Assembly: GCF_000212695.1 (NCBI RefSeq) | Contig: NC_015514.1 | Span: 248,001 to 312,000 of the forward strand | Reading direction: 5' to 3' | Length of the DNA: 64,000 nt | Source: Cellulomonas fimi ATCC 484 | GTDB lineage: Bacteria > Actinomycetota > Actinomycetes > Actinomycetales > Cellulomonadaceae | Part shown: positions 8,684 through 17,746 of the stretch, piece by piece | Position numbering within the stretch: position 1 is the first letter of the stretch | How the letters are laid out: each line of letters opens with the position of its first letter | Translations under genes and position numbers: made by a program | The notes under the pieces: model-generated | Told to the model about the DNA's origin: nothing | Database searches by the model: none | Seen by the model: only the letters and a program-made list of their open reading frames with translations

Positions 8684-9034
8684 ATGCGCGACGTGACCGG
8701 CCACCGCGACCACGCGGCGGCGTGGGCGGCCACCACCTACCGGCCGCAGGCCGGCGTCTGGAACGCGCGCACCGAGCCGCCGAGCACCACCGGCACCGTC
8801 CGGGCCGACCCCTTCGCGGCCCTCGGGCACGAGGCCAGCCGGCACGGCACCGCCCCGCACGCGCACGAGCGCGGCCCGTCCCACAGCCTCTGGCCGCACG
8901 CCGACGAGGTCTCCGTGGACGACGAGCGCCGCACCGCCTGGCGGCCGCACGCCGCGACCTGGCGCCCGACCCCGAGCGTCCCGTTCCCGCGTCCGGTCCC
9001 GCCGTCCGAGACCGACCCGACCGGCTGGGCGTGA
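8684..9034 (+). CDS. Hypothetical small protein
   Basis: 116 residues, hydrophilic, rich in His, Trp, Pro and Arg, with no signal or membrane segment. A loose internal repeat is visible: HAAAWAATTYRP near the start and WRPHAATWRP near the end. GAGGAGAGGG precedes the ATG, supporting real translation. No family was recognised. It stands alone and ends 25 bases before the convergent GH6 stop. TTGACC and GATACT lie upstream but only 12 bases apart, so no promoter is claimed. Confidence 0.6.
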   Translation: MRDVTGHRDHAAAWAATTYRPQAGVWNARTEPPSTTGTVRADPFAALGHEASRHGTAPHAHERGPSHSLWPHADEVSVDDERRTAWRPHAATWRPTPSVPFPRPVPPSETDPTGWA

Positions 9035-9059
9035 CCGCGGCCGCCAGAGGCGGAGCGCG

Positions 9060-10901
9060 TCACCAGGACGCGGCCGCGGCCAGTCCCAGCAGGTACTCCT
9101 CCCACAGCTGCCCCGCCGGGGGGCCGCCCCCGCACGTCCCGTCGCTCAGCCCGGGCGTCTTGACCCACAGGTCCGCCACGTGCGGTCCGTCGAGCGTCGC
9201 GCGCGGCGGGCTCCCGAGCGCGCGCCCGGCGGGGTTGCACCAGACCGTGCCGCCCGGGGCGGCGAGCGCACCGTTGCCGTTGCGCGAGGTGTCGACGACG
9301 AACGACGTGCCGCCGAGGAGTGCCGACAGGTACCGGCCGTAGGCGACCTCGTGCTCGGAGCGCTGGAAGTTCGACGTGTTGACCGCGAAACCGGCCGCCT
9401 GGTCGACGCCCGCCGCGCGCAGCCGCAGCGCCATCTCCCGCAGGGCCGCGGTGCCCCAGCCGAAGCTGTTGCTGCTCGCCGCGTCGAGGTACACCTCGGC
9501 CCCGGCGCGGGTCAGGACCGTGACCGCGTGCGCGAGCGTCGCCAGGCGGGCGTCCCGGTCGCCGCAGCGGTCCAGGTGCAGCAGCGCGTCCGGCTCGACC
9601 ACGACCACCGTGCGCGTGCCGACCAGGCCTGCGGCCACGGCGTCGACCCACGCGCGGTACTCCGCCGCGGTCGTGAAGCCGCCCGCGGAGTGGCCGCCGC
9701 AGTCGCGGTCCGGGATCGCGTACGTCACGAGGACGGGTGTGCGCCCCGCGGCCGCCGCGGCCCGGGTGTACGTCCGCACGGACGCCCCCACGGTCGCGGT
9801 CGCGTCCTGCGGACCCAGCCAGCGCGCCGAGCCCTGCGCCGCGACCCTGTTCAGCAGCGCGGCCGCGGAGTCCCGGCCCTGCGCCTGCGCCTCCCGGGCC
9901 GCACGCGCGGCGGGCGACGACGGGTCGGCGTACTGCGGCGCGGCGGACAGCACCGTGCCCGGGACAGGGCCGTCGAGCGTCGTGCCGGACGTCGTCGTGC
10001 CGGCTCGCGTGCCGCCGAGCGGGCTCGACGTCACGGGCGACGGCTCGGGCAGCGGCTCGGGCAGGGGGAGCGTGACGACCGTCGGGACGCGCTCCACGGG
10101 TGCCGCGGGGCTCGACCAGACCGACTCGTGCGTGGCCGCGACCAGGTACGCGCGTCCGTGGTCCTTGACGACGAGCCGGGCCCCGGGCGACGCGGTGCCC
10201 GCCGACCACAGCGGCGTCCCGTCGGCCGCGACCACCTGGAGGTCGCCGGTCGGCGCCACGACCGCGTGGGCACCGGCGCGGGCCGCAGGGCTCCGCCACG
10301 TCACGACGCCGCCGTCCGTCAGGCTCAGCACGCCGTCCGCGCCCATCGTCAGCCGTGCGCTCCCGTCGGGGCTGGTCACCGACTCCCGGGGGAGCAGGAG
10401 GGCACCGGGCAGGAGCCGGTCGGTGCCCGTGGTCCGCAGCGACGCGCCGGGGCCGGCCGCGCTCTTCCACACCACCGAGCCGCCGGTGCTGATCGTGTAG
10501 ACGACCCCGTCGGGCTTGACGACCGTGCGCGCGCCGGGCGAGGTCGCGCCGGTCGTCCACAGCAGGGCGTCCGTGCGGGAGCGGACCTCGAGGGCACCGT
10601 CGTCCCGCTGGACCAGGCGCGCGCCCGGGTGGCCGGTGGTGCCCGTGTGCCACAGCACGCGGTCCGCGAGCCGCAGCGTGACGTCGCCGTCCGCGCCGAC
10701 GGCGAGCCGGTGCTCGCTGCCGGCGGCCTGCAGCGCCGTGCCCGCGACGAGCGAGCCACCCGCGAGCACGCGGTCCGGTGCGGTCGTCGCGGCCGCCGGC
10801 AGCGGCACGGCGACCGACAGGGCGGTCACGAACGCGGCGGCCACCGCCAGGGCGGACGTGAACGCGCGACGGGCGGCCGGGACCGGACCGGGACGGGGCA
10901 T
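9060..10901 (-). CDS. Secreted GH6 cellulase with N-terminal bulb-lectin domains
   Basis: 613 residues. A signal peptide covers about 1-38. Residues 46-149 and 160-268 look like two bulb-type (GNA-like) mannose-binding lectin domains, with repeated HRLAVGADGDVTLRL- and ARLTMGADGVLSLTD-type strands. A Pro-rich linker follows, then a C-terminal GH6 catalytic domain from about 320. GH6 landmarks: TYAIPDRDCGG (Asp400), VVVVEPDALLHLDRC (Asp438, aligning with the catalytic acid), FVVDTSRNGNG, WCNPAGRALG and LWVKTPGLSDGTC. It would hydrolyse beta-1,4-glucan outside the cell. A GGAG site precedes the ATG. No CBM2 is present, unlike most Cellulomonas cellulases; the lectins replace it. Endo or exo action cannot be decided here. 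Confidence 0.9.
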   Translation of the reverse strand: MPRPGPVPAARRAFTSALAVAAAFVTALSVAVPLPAAATTAPDRVLAGGSLVAGTALQAAGSEHRLAVGADGDVTLRLADRVLWHTGTTGHPGARLVQRDDGALEVRSRTDALLWTTGATSPGARTVVKPDGVVYTISTGGSVVWKSAAGPGASLRTTGTDRLLPGALLLPRESVTSPDGSARLTMGADGVLSLTDGGVVTWRSPAARAGAHAVVAPTGDLQVVAADGTPLWSAGTASPGARLVVKDHGRAYLVAATHESVWSSPAAPVERVPTVVTLPLPEPLPEPSPVTSSPLGGTRAGTTTSGTTLDGPVPGTVLSAAPQYADPSSPAARAAREAQAQGRDSAAALLNRVAAQGSARWLGPQDATATVGASVRTYTRAAAAAGRTPVLVTYAIPDRDCGGHSAGGFTTAAEYRAWVDAVAAGLVGTRTVVVVEPDALLHLDRCGDRDARLATLAHAVTVLTRAGAEVYLDAASSNSFGWGTAALREMALRLRAAGVDQAAGFAVNTSNFQRSEHEVAYGRYLSALLGGTSFVVDTSRNGNGALAAPGGTVWCNPAGRALGSPPRATLDGPHVADLWVKTPGLSDGTCGGGPPAGQLWEEYLLGLAAAASW

Positions 10902-11280
10902 GGCGAGGCTCCTGCGAGGGGGGCGGGGTACATGCGTCCGTATCGACGGGGCGAGGGGGATCGTGAGGTGCCGCGCGGGCGACCACCCGGGCGCCGCGTC
11001 GGACGCCGAGCTCCACGCTCGCACGTCGGTGCGGGCCGACGCACCCCGGGGACGCGAGTCGGGTGCCCCGGGCGAGCACCTCCGCGACCGGGTGACGCGG
11101 CTCGCGCGACGCGTGATCCCGCGGATCTGACCCCCGCGACGCCTCAACGCACGGTCCATGCGTCCGAATGGAGGGGCGATGGCGCCGACCCTCCGGCGCC
11201 GTCCCCGGGCGGGGGGCGCACCACGGGGCCTGCGGCCCGACGGGCGACCCCTCCGGGTGACCCGAGCGAGAGGCCGACCC
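10902..11280. other. Divergent control region between GH6 and chemoreceptor
   Basis: 379 bases without a convincing gene. A direct repeat beginning CATGCGTCCG occurs at 10931 and again at 11157, with similar GGGGCGA tails, one copy near each divergent gene. No clear LacI-type cellulase operator (TGGGAGCGCTCCCA type) was found here. Confidence 0.5.
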
Positions 11281-12897
11281 ATGAGCACCACCTCCTCCGC
11301 GCCGCCGCGCCGTACCCACTGGTTCCGCGACCGCGGCATCCAGACCAAGATCCTCGCGACGCTCGCGGTCGCCGGCGTCGTGGTCATGGGCTCCTCGACC
11401 TACGCCGTCATCTCGCTGGAGCAGGCCCGGGCCGACATGGAGACCGTCGCCGGGGTCCAGGAGAAGATCGGCGACGTCCGCTCGCTCGTGCACCAGAACC
11501 AGCTCAAGGGCCGCATGATCGTGGCCCAGATCGCCGCCTCCGACGAGGCCACCGACAAGCAGACGTGGCGCAAGGCGCTCGTCGAGAACGACGCCGAGCT
11601 CAACGGCCAGATCGAGGCCTTCACCGCGACCGAGGCGGGCACCGCCGAGTCCTGGCAGGACTTCCTCGTCCGCTACGACGAGTTCCTCGCGATCCGCGAC
11701 GGGCAGCTCGTGCCGTCGGCCATGCAGGCGGACCTGCACGAGTACGCGCGCGTGCGCGACACCGTCGCCCAGCCCGCGATCGAGGCCTACGTGGCCGACC
11801 TCGACACCGTCGCCGAGGAGATCACCGCGTTCATCACGGACCTGAGCGAGCAGTCCCAGGCCCGCGCCGCCCGGGCCGTCCTCGTGCTCGTCGGCAGCCT
11901 CGTCGCCGCGATCGCCCTCGCGACCGTCCTGACCTGGGTCGTCGTGCGCTCGATCCGCCGCTCCGCGGTCGAGGTCCGCGGCGCCCTGCAGGCCATGGCG
12001 GGCGGCGACTTCACCGTCACGGTGCCCGTCCGGTCCGGCGACGAGATCGGCCAGATGGCGCTCGCCCTCGGCGTCGCCCAGGAGTCGGTGCGCGCGACCC
12101 TCTCCGGCGTCGTCCAGACGGCCGAGACCGTCGCCGCCGCGGCGGAGGAGCTCGCCGCCGCCTCGCAGCAGGTCAGCGCCGCGCAGGAGGAGACCAGCGC
12201 GCAGGCCAACGTCGTCGCCAGCGCCGCCGAGCAGGTGTCCCGCAACGTGCAGTCCGTCGCCGCCGGGTCCGAGCAGATGGGCGCGTCCATCAAGGAGATC
12301 GCGCTCAGCGCGTCCGAGGCCGCGAAGGTCGCCCACCGCGCCACCGAGATGGCCGCCGTCACCAACGACCGGGTCGCCCGCCTCGGCTCGTCCAGCCAGG
12401 AGATCGGCAACGTCGTCAAGGTCATCACGTCGATCGCCGAGCAGACGAACCTGCTCGCGCTCAACGCGACCATCGAGGCAGCCCGCGCGGGCGAGGCCGG
12501 CAAGGGCTTCGCCGTCGTCGCCGGCGAGGTCAAGGAGCTCGCGTCCGAGACCGCCAAGGCGACCGAGGACATCGCGCGGCGCGTCGAGGCGATCCAGGCC
12601 GACACGTCCGGCGCGGTCGAGGCCATCGGCGAGATCGGCACGATCATCGACGCGATCAACGACTACCAGCTGACGATCGCGTCGGCGATCGAGGAGCAGA
12701 CGGCCACGACCAACGAGATGTCGCGCGGCGTGACCGACGCCGCGACCGGCTCCGGCGAGATCGCCGCGAACATCACCGGTGTCGCCACGTCGGCGGCGAC
12801 GAGCTCGCAGGTGCTGTCGCAGGTCGGCACGTCCGTCGACGAGCTCGCCCGGATGTCCGCCGACCTGCGCGGGCGGGTCGCGGCCTTCACGTACTGA
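11281..12897 (+). CDS. Methyl-accepting chemotaxis protein
   Basis: 538 residues. Membrane helix 1 is at about 24-45, and a four-helix-bundle type ligand domain of about 150 residues follows. Helix 2 (about 198-222) leads into a HAMP domain ([25 protein letters not shown]) and then the long signalling coiled coil. The hairpin tip is [20 protein letters not shown], the CheA/CheW contact. It senses an unknown extracellular ligand and implies a motile strain. The ATG begins MSTTSSAPP; no other chemotaxis genes are in the window. Confidence 0.95.
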   Translation: MSTTSSAPPRRTHWFRDRGIQTKILATLAVAGVVVMGSSTYAVISLEQARADMETVAGVQEKIGDVRSLVHQNQLKGRMIVAQIAASDEATDKQTWRKALVENDAELNGQIEAFTATEAGTAESWQDFLVRYDEFLAIRDGQLVPSAMQADLHEYARVRDTVAQPAIEAYVADLDTVAEEITAFITDLSEQSQARAARAVLVLVGSLVAAIALATVLTWVVVRSIRRSAVEVRGALQAMAGGDFTVTVPVRSGDEIGQMALALGVAQESVRATLSGVVQTAETVAAAAEELAAASQQVSAAQEETSAQANVVASAAEQVSRNVQSVAAGSEQMGASIKEIALSASEAAKVAHRATEMAAVTNDRVARLGSSSQEIGNVVKVITSIAEQTNLLALNATIEAARAGEAGKGFAVVAGEVKELASETAKATEDIARRVEAIQADTSGAVEAIGEIGTIIDAINDYQLTIASAIEEQTATTNEMSRGVTDAATGSGEIAANITGVATSAATSSQVLSQVGTSVDELARMSADLRGRVAAFTY

Positions 12898-12911
12898 CGC
12901 GCCCGGCTCGA

Positions 12912-12960
12912 CGAACGCCCGGCCCCGGTCGACCTCGCGGTCGCCGGGGCCGGGCGTTCG
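12912..12960. terminator. 17-bp hairpin terminator after chemoreceptor gene
   Basis: CGAACGCCCGGCCCCGG pairs perfectly with its complement at 12944-12960 around a 15-base loop, 14 bases after the stop. It also faces the convergent hemL operon end. Confidence 0.88.
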
Positions 12961-12969
12961 TGCTGGGCC

Positions 12970-13073
12970 GGGCGTTCAGGCTGCGGCTGCGCCGGGGGTT
13001 CGGGTGTGGCTGCGCCAGGCGTCCGGGTGCGGCTGCGCCGGGCGTCCGGGTGCGGCTGCGCCGGGCGTCAGGC
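12970..13073. repeat. Degenerate 23-base tandem repeat, about 4 copies
   Basis: The unit is roughly GGGCGTCCGGGTGCGGCTGC plus GCC. Copies become more alike to the right, and the last runs into the hemL stop codon region. It lies between the chemoreceptor terminator and hemL. It is not obviously coding. Confidence 0.7.
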
Positions 13074-14426
13074 GGGGGGCGTCGCCGCGGCGGCCGCGCG
13101 GGCGGCGTCCGGGAACGCCTGCAGCACGCGGTCGAGCGCGGCGTCGTCGTGCGCGGCCGAGACGAACCACGCCTCGAAAGGCGACGGCGGCGCGTAGACC
13201 CCGGCCTCCAGCAGCGAGCGGTGCAGCGCGGCGTACCGCCACGACTCCGTCGCCTGGACGGCCGCGTAGTCACGGACGCCCTCGTCGGCGGCCGCCGGCC
13301 CGAACATCGCGCTGAACAGGCTCCCTGCCCACTGGACGCTGTGCGGCACACCCTCGGTGGCGAGCGCGCGCGACAGCTCGGTGCGCAGCACGCCCGCGGC
13401 CTGGTCGATCCGCGCGTAGACGGACGAGTCCGCGAGCCGCAGCGTCGCGAGGCCCGCCGCGGTCGCGACCGGGTTCCCCGACAGCGTGCCGGCCTGGTAG
13501 ACGGGCCCGAGCGGCGCGAGCCGGCGCATCACGTCGCGCCGCCCGCCGACCGCGGCGACGGGCAGGCCGCCGCCGATGACCTTGCCGAACGTGTACAGGT
13601 CCGCAGCCCAGCCCTCGCGCAGGCCCTCGAGCCCCCACCAGCCGGAGTAGCCGACCCGGAAGCCCGTGAGCACCTCGTCCTGGATGAGCAGCGCGCCGTG
13701 CTCGACCGTCAGGCGGCGCAGCTCGGCGTTGAAGCCCGGCCCCGGCGGGACGACGCCCATGTTCGCGGGCGCGGCCTCGGTGATGACCGCAGCGATGCGC
13801 TCGCCGTGCGTCGCGAACACCTGCTCGAGCGCCTCGACGTCGTTGTAGGGCACGACGATCGTCTCCGCCGCGACCGCCGCCGAGACGCCGGCCGAGTCGG
13901 GCAGCGCGAGCGTCGCGACGCCCGAGCCCGCGGACGCGAGCAGCGCGTCGACATGGCCGTGGTAGCAGCCCGCGAACTTCACGACCAGGTCCCGGCCGGT
14001 GTGGGCGCGCGCGAGGCGCAGCGCCGTCATCGTCGCCTCGGTGCCCGTCGAGACCAGGCGCACCATCTCGGCGGCCGGCACGCGCGAGCGGATCTCGTCG
14101 ACGAGCTCGACCTCCGCGACCGTCGGGGCGCCGAAGCCCAGACCCCGGGCGGCGGCCGCCTGCACGGCCTCGACGACCTGCGGGTGCGCGTGGCCCAGCA
14201 GCGCCGGGCCCCACGAGCCGACGAGGTCCACGTACTCGCGGCCGTCGACGTCCGTGAGGTACGGGCCGCTGCCGGACGCGACGAACGGCGGCGTGCCGCC
14301 GACCGCGCCGAAGGCCCGCACGGGCGAGTTCACGCCCCCGGGGATCACCGCCTGTGCGCGCGCGAAGGCCTCCGCGCTCGTGCGGCCACCCACGGTCGGC
14401 GCCTCACCGCTGCCGTACCGGCTCAT
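13068..14426 (-). CDS. hemL: Glutamate-1-semialdehyde 2,1-aminomutase
   Basis: 452 residues, class III PLP aminotransferase fold. It converts glutamate-1-semialdehyde to 5-aminolevulinate, the second step of the C5 heme route after HemA. The PLP lysine is in [14 protein letters not shown] (Lys282); YHGHVDALL and [10 protein letters not shown] are further family motifs. The TGA of hemB and the ATG of hemL share one base, so translation is coupled. It is last in the hemC-hemD-hemB-hemL run. Confidence 0.96.
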   Translation of the reverse strand: MSRYGSGEAPTVGGRTSAEAFARAQAVIPGGVNSPVRAFGAVGGTPPFVASGSGPYLTDVDGREYVDLVGSWGPALLGHAHPQVVEAVQAAAARGLGFGAPTVAEVELVDEIRSRVPAAEMVRLVSTGTEATMTALRLARAHTGRDLVVKFAGCYHGHVDALLASAGSGVATLALPDSAGVSAAVAAETIVVPYNDVEALEQVFATHGERIAAVITEAAPANMGVVPPGPGFNAELRRLTVEHGALLIQDEVLTGFRVGYSGWWGLEGLREGWAADLYTFGKVIGGGLPVAAVGGRRDVMRRLAPLGPVYQAGTLSGNPVATAAGLATLRLADSSVYARIDQAAGVLRTELSRALATEGVPHSVQWAGSLFSAMFGPAAADEGVRDYAAVQATESWRYAALHRSLLEAGVYAPPSPFEAWFVSAAHDDAALDRVLQAFPDAARAAAAATPPA

Positions 14427-15424
14427 CAGTTCTCCTCCGCCAGCCACCCGGCCAGCTCCGTCGCGAAGTACGTGAGCACGTGATCGGCACCGGCACGCCG
14501 GATGCTGAGCACGGACTCCAGGATCGCCCGTTCGCGCTCGATCCATCCGTGCGCGGCGGCGGCCTCGATCATCGCGTATTCGCCCGACACCTGGTAGGCG
14601 CTGACCGGAACCGTCGACATGGCCGCGACGTCCGCGAGCACGTCGAGGTACGCCAGTGCCGGCTTGACCATGACGACGTCCGCGCCCTCCGCGATGTCGA
14701 GCGCGACCTCGCGCGCCGCCTCCCGGCGGTTCGCGGGGTCCATCTGGTACGTCCGGCGGTCGCCCTCGAGCTGCGACTCGACCGCGTCGCGGAACGGCCC
14801 GTAGAACGCGGACGCGTACTTCGCCGCGTACGCGAGCACCGCGACCTGGTCGTGGCCCGCGTCGTCGAGCGCGTCGCGCACCACGCCGACCTGGCCGTCC
14901 ATCATGCCGCTGAGCCCGACGAGGTGCGCCCCGGCCGCGGCCTGCGCGAGCGCCATCTCCGCGTACCGCACGAGCGTCGCGTCGTTGTCGACGGCCCCCG
15001 TGGGCGTCAGCACGCCGCAGTGCCCGTGGTCGGTGAACTCGTCCAGGCACAGGTCCGCCTGCACGACGAGCGCGTCGCCCGCCTCCGCGACCGCGTCCGC
15101 GATCGCGACGTTGAGGATGCCGTCCGGCGCGGTGGCCTGGGACCCGACCGCGTCGCGGTGCTCCGGGACGGCGAACAGCATGACGCCGCCGAGCCCTGCG
15201 CGGGCCGCGTCGCCCACCGCCTGCCTCAGCGAGTCGCGCGTGTGCTGCAGGACGCCGGGCATGGAGGCGATCGGGCGTGGCTCGTCGAGCCCCTCGCGCA
15301 GGAACAGCGGCAGCACGAGCTGCGCGGGGTGCAGGCGGGTCTCGCTGGTCAGGCGGCGCATCGCGGGCGTGGCGCGCAGCCGGCGCGGGCGGATACGGCC
15401 GGGGCGGGGGGTGGGGGGTGTCAC
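14426..15424 (-). CDS. hemB: 5-aminolevulinate dehydratase (porphobilinogen synthase)
   Basis: 332 residues. It condenses two 5-aminolevulinate molecules to porphobilinogen. The two Schiff-base lysines are visible at Lys202 ([16 protein letters not shown]) and Lys254 ([13 protein letters not shown]). The metal-site region reads [17 protein letters not shown], with Cys and His of the metal-dependent type. The GTG start overlaps the hemD stop as GTGA; an internal Met at 22 is an alternative. Confidence 0.95.
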   Translation of the reverse strand: MTPPTPRPGRIRPRRLRATPAMRRLTSETRLHPAQLVLPLFLREGLDEPRPIASMPGVLQHTRDSLRQAVGDAARAGLGGVMLFAVPEHRDAVGSQATAPDGILNVAIADAVAEAGDALVVQADLCLDEFTDHGHCGVLTPTGAVDNDATLVRYAEMALAQAAAGAHLVGLSGMMDGQVGVVRDALDDAGHDQVAVLAYAAKYASAFYGPFRDAVESQLEGDRRTYQMDPANRREAAREVALDIAEGADVVMVKPALAYLDVLADVAAMSTVPVSAYQVSGEYAMIEAAAAHGWIERERAILESVLSIRRAGADHVLTYFATELAGWLAEEN

Positions 15425-16395
15425 GCGTCCTCCTCGGGGGCGACGTCGGCGTGCGAGGTGGTGCCCCGCGGGGCGGGGGCGGTGCGGGGGTCCGGGCCGG
15501 GAGGCGTCGCGTCCTCGGGCTCCGGCGAGGTCGAGGCGGCCGGCGGCTGCTCGGCTGCGGCGACGGCAGCGGCGAGCGCCGCGACGAGACCCGTCATCGT
15601 CTGCTCGGCGGCGACCCCGGCGAGCGGGAGGTCGAGCCGTGCGGCCTCCGCGGCCGTCGTCGGGCCGATCGCGACGAGCAGCGTCCCGGCAGGCGGGCGG
15701 CCGAGCTGGGCCAGGAGCTCGCGCACCGTGCTCGCCGACGTGAGCAGGGCCGCGTCGATCGACCCGCCGGCCCACGCGGCGCGCACGTCGGCCGCCGGCG
15801 GGTCGGCCGGGACCGTCCGGTAGGCGACGACGTCGTCCACCTGCCAGCCACGGGCGCGCAGCCCGTCGGCGAGCGTCGGTGCGGCGAGGTCGCCGCGGGG
15901 GAAGAGCACGCGCGTCGACGCGGGGTCGCGCGCGGCGTCGGGAGCGCCCGTGCGGGTCGCGGTGGGTGCCGCGGGCCAGGCGGCGACGAGCGCGCGCGCC
16001 GTCGACTCCCCGCGCGGGACGAGCGACGGCGGGACGCCCGCCTCGCGCAGCGCGCGGGCGGTGCCGGGGCCGACCGCCGCGACCTGCACGCCGGCGTCGG
16101 CGACGAGTCCCGCGAGCGTGCGGCCCGCGCGCGCGGCCCGCTCCTCCAGCACGGGCACCGCGGCCTGGCTCGTCAGCACGAGCCAGCGGTACCAGCCGGC
16201 GCCGAGCGCGAGCAGGACGTCGTCGAGGGCACCCGGGTCCTCCGGGGGCACCGTCTGCACGAGCGGCACGACGACCGCTTCGGCACCGGCGGCGGCGAGC
16301 GCGACGGCGGCCGGGCTCACGCCCGCAGCGGGACGCGGGACGAGGACGCGCCGTCCCGCGAGCGGCGGCGTGGACGGCACGTCCGTGGCGCTCAC
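15421..16395 (-). CDS. hemD: Uroporphyrinogen-III synthase
   Basis: 324 residues. Two Rossmann-like halves are seen from [12 protein letters not shown] and [12 protein letters not shown] to [16 protein letters not shown] and [12 protein letters not shown]. It closes hydroxymethylbilane to uroporphyrinogen III with inversion of ring D. A C-terminal disordered tail of about 45 residues, rich in Pro, Ala, Thr and Glu, exceeds the family norm. It overlaps hemC and hemB by 4 bases each. Confidence 0.92.
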   Translation of the reverse strand: MSATDVPSTPPLAGRRVLVPRPAAGVSPAAVALAAAGAEAVVVPLVQTVPPEDPGALDDVLLALGAGWYRWLVLTSQAAVPVLEERAARAGRTLAGLVADAGVQVAAVGPGTARALREAGVPPSLVPRGESTARALVAAWPAAPTATRTGAPDAARDPASTRVLFPRGDLAAPTLADGLRARGWQVDDVVAYRTVPADPPAADVRAAWAGGSIDAALLTSASTVRELLAQLGRPPAGTLLVAIGPTTAAEAARLDLPLAGVAAEQTMTGLVAALAAAVAAAEQPPAASTSPEPEDATPPGPDPRTAPAPRGTTSHADVAPEEDA

Positions 16396-17372
16396 CGCGA
16401 CGCGCCCAGGTCGGCGAGGTCGGCGGCGCCGTCCGCGAGGAGCGCGTCGGCGAGGTCGGTGCCGAGCGCGCGGGCGGCGACCACGTCCTGCGCGGCCGTG
16501 CCGGGCAGCGCGGTGCGGGCCCGACGGCGCAGCGACGCCGTGCCGTCCGTGCGGACGACGACCGCGTCGAGCGTGAGCGTGCCGTCGGCGTCGAGCGTGG
16601 CGAGCGTGCCGACGGGTGCCGCGCAGCCCGCCTCGAGCCGGGCGAGCAGCGCACGCTCGGCGAGCACCGCGAGCCGCGTGGGCCGGTCGTCGAGCGCCGC
16701 CAGCGCGGCGTGCAGGGGGCCGGCGAGGTCGGTCGTGAGCCCGGCCGCGCGGGTCTCGACCGCGAGGGCGCCCTGACCGGGTGCGGGCAGCATGACGTCG
16801 GGACCGAAGAGCTCGGTGACGGCTTCCAGCCGACCGATCCGAGCGAGCCCGGCCCGCGCCAGGACGACCGCGTCGAGGTCGCCCGGGCCGGTCGGCGAGC
16901 CCGCGACGCGCCCGAGCCGCGTGTCGACGTTGCCGCGGATGTCGACGACGTCGAGGTCGGGCCGGGCGGCGAGGAGCTGCGCGGCGCGGCGCGGCGACCC
17001 GGTGCCGACGCGCGCACCCCGGGGCAGGTCGGCGAGCGTCAGACCGTCCCGGGCGCACAGGGCGTCCCGCGGGTCCTCGCGCGGCGGCACCGCGGCGAGC
17101 ACGAGGCCCGGGGCGTCGGCCGTCGGGAGGTCCTTGAGCGAGTGGACCGCGACGTCGCACCGGCCGTCGAGCAGCGCGTCGCGCAGCGCGGTGACGAACA
17201 CGCCCGCGCCGCCGAGGCTCGCGAGCGAGCCGGTGAGCCGGTCGCCGTCCGTGCGGACGCGCACGGTCTCGATCGCGAGGCCGCCGTGGGCGGCGAGGGC
17301 GTCGGCGACGTGTCCCGTCTGGGTGAGCGCGAGGGTGCTCGCACGCGTGCCGATCCGGACCTGCTGGGGCAT
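16392..17372 (-). CDS. hemC: Hydroxymethylbilane synthase (porphobilinogen deaminase)
   Basis: 326 residues. It polymerises four porphobilinogens using a dipyrromethane cofactor on the Cys of [10 protein letters not shown] (Cys250). The N terminus [20 protein letters not shown], the catalytic loop VHSLKDLPT and [12 protein letters not shown] are family signatures. It is the first gene of the hemCDBL operon. The 370-base region upstream carries two GACA...TGTC repeats and an iron-box-like palindrome. Confidence 0.96.
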   Translation of the reverse strand: MPQQVRIGTRASTLALTQTGHVADALAAHGGLAIETVRVRTDGDRLTGSLASLGGAGVFVTALRDALLDGRCDVAVHSLKDLPTADAPGLVLAAVPPREDPRDALCARDGLTLADLPRGARVGTGSPRRAAQLLAARPDLDVVDIRGNVDTRLGRVAGSPTGPGDLDAVVLARAGLARIGRLEAVTELFGPDVMLPAPGQGALAVETRAAGLTTDLAGPLHAALAALDDRPTRLAVLAERALLARLEAGCAAPVGTLATLDADGTLTLDAVVVRTDGTASLRRRARTALPGTAAQDVVAARALGTDLADALLADGAADLADLGASR

Positions 17373-17459
17373 GCCGCCCAGTGTCCATCGCCCGGCGGCC
17401 CGGTGTCGAAGCGGGGAGCAGGTCCGCCGGAATGCGGACGCGCGGCCTGTGACCCGGAC

Positions 17460-17474
17460 CTGACAGCCTGTCAG
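17460..17474. promoter_or_regulatory. hem inverted repeat 1
   Basis: CTGACAG-C-CTGTCAG, 7-base perfect arms. Upstream of hemC. It shares the core TGACA-N3-TGTCA with the site at 17532 and resembles the hemE/hemA site at 20386. Confidence 0.6.
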
Positions 17475-17531
17475 AAAATACCGGCGCGGACGCGTCGAGA
17501 AATGCCGCCGGTCACATTTCCGTGCGGGTCG

Positions 17532-17545
17532 CGACAGGTTGTCAG
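17532..17545. promoter_or_regulatory. hem inverted repeat 2
   Basis: CGACA-GGT-TGTCAG, a weaker copy 72 bases from repeat 1. Both are followed on the plus strand by an A-run and then CCGG, so the copies extend beyond the palindrome. Confidence 0.5.
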
Positions 17546-17565
17546 AAAAAATGCCGGAGAAATGT

Positions 17566-17577
17566 GAGGCATACCTC
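17566..17577. promoter_or_regulatory. Iron-box-like palindrome
   Basis: GAGGCATACCTC resembles the AGGCTAACCT core of DtxR/IdeR iron boxes, but only 4-base arms are perfect. Iron control of heme genes by DtxR-type regulators is known in actinobacteria; this site is suggestive only. Confidence 0.35.
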
Positions 17578-17746
17578 GGTGAGGTCCGCCGCCGCCGTCC
17601 GTGGCGGTCACCGGACGAAGGGGCCGCGCGGTGGCGCGCGCCGTGACTCGCCCCACGCGCGACGACCGCCGCGGTCCCGTCGCCCGGTCGGACGAGCGAG
17701 CGCGCAGCGTCCTGCGCCGCCCGCACGACGGCCCCGCGTCGCCGCG

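Larger units (their letters stand above)
17373..17746. other. hemC upstream region
   Basis: 374 bases without a gene, between the hemY stop and the hemC start. It holds a duplicated block in which TGTCAGAAAA is followed by a near-CCGG sequence, two GACA-N3-TGTC inverted repeats (17460, 17532), a GAGG-CATA-CCTC palindrome (17566) and a 22-base direct repeat of the hemY 3' end at 17691-17712 (one mismatch to 17750-17771). AT content near 17470-17580 is much higher than the surroundings, as expected for a promoter. Confidence 0.6.

Noticed and set aside
8737..12336. Very long open frame on the minus strand (about 1,199 codons)
   Set aside because: It crosses the GH6, chemoreceptor and 8684-9034 genes in other frames, has Arg/Gly/Asp-heavy shadow composition and no domain.
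9180..14483. Very long open frame on the plus strand (about 1,767 codons)
   Set aside because: It runs antisense through GH6 and hemL and out of frame through the chemoreceptor; a high-GC artefact.
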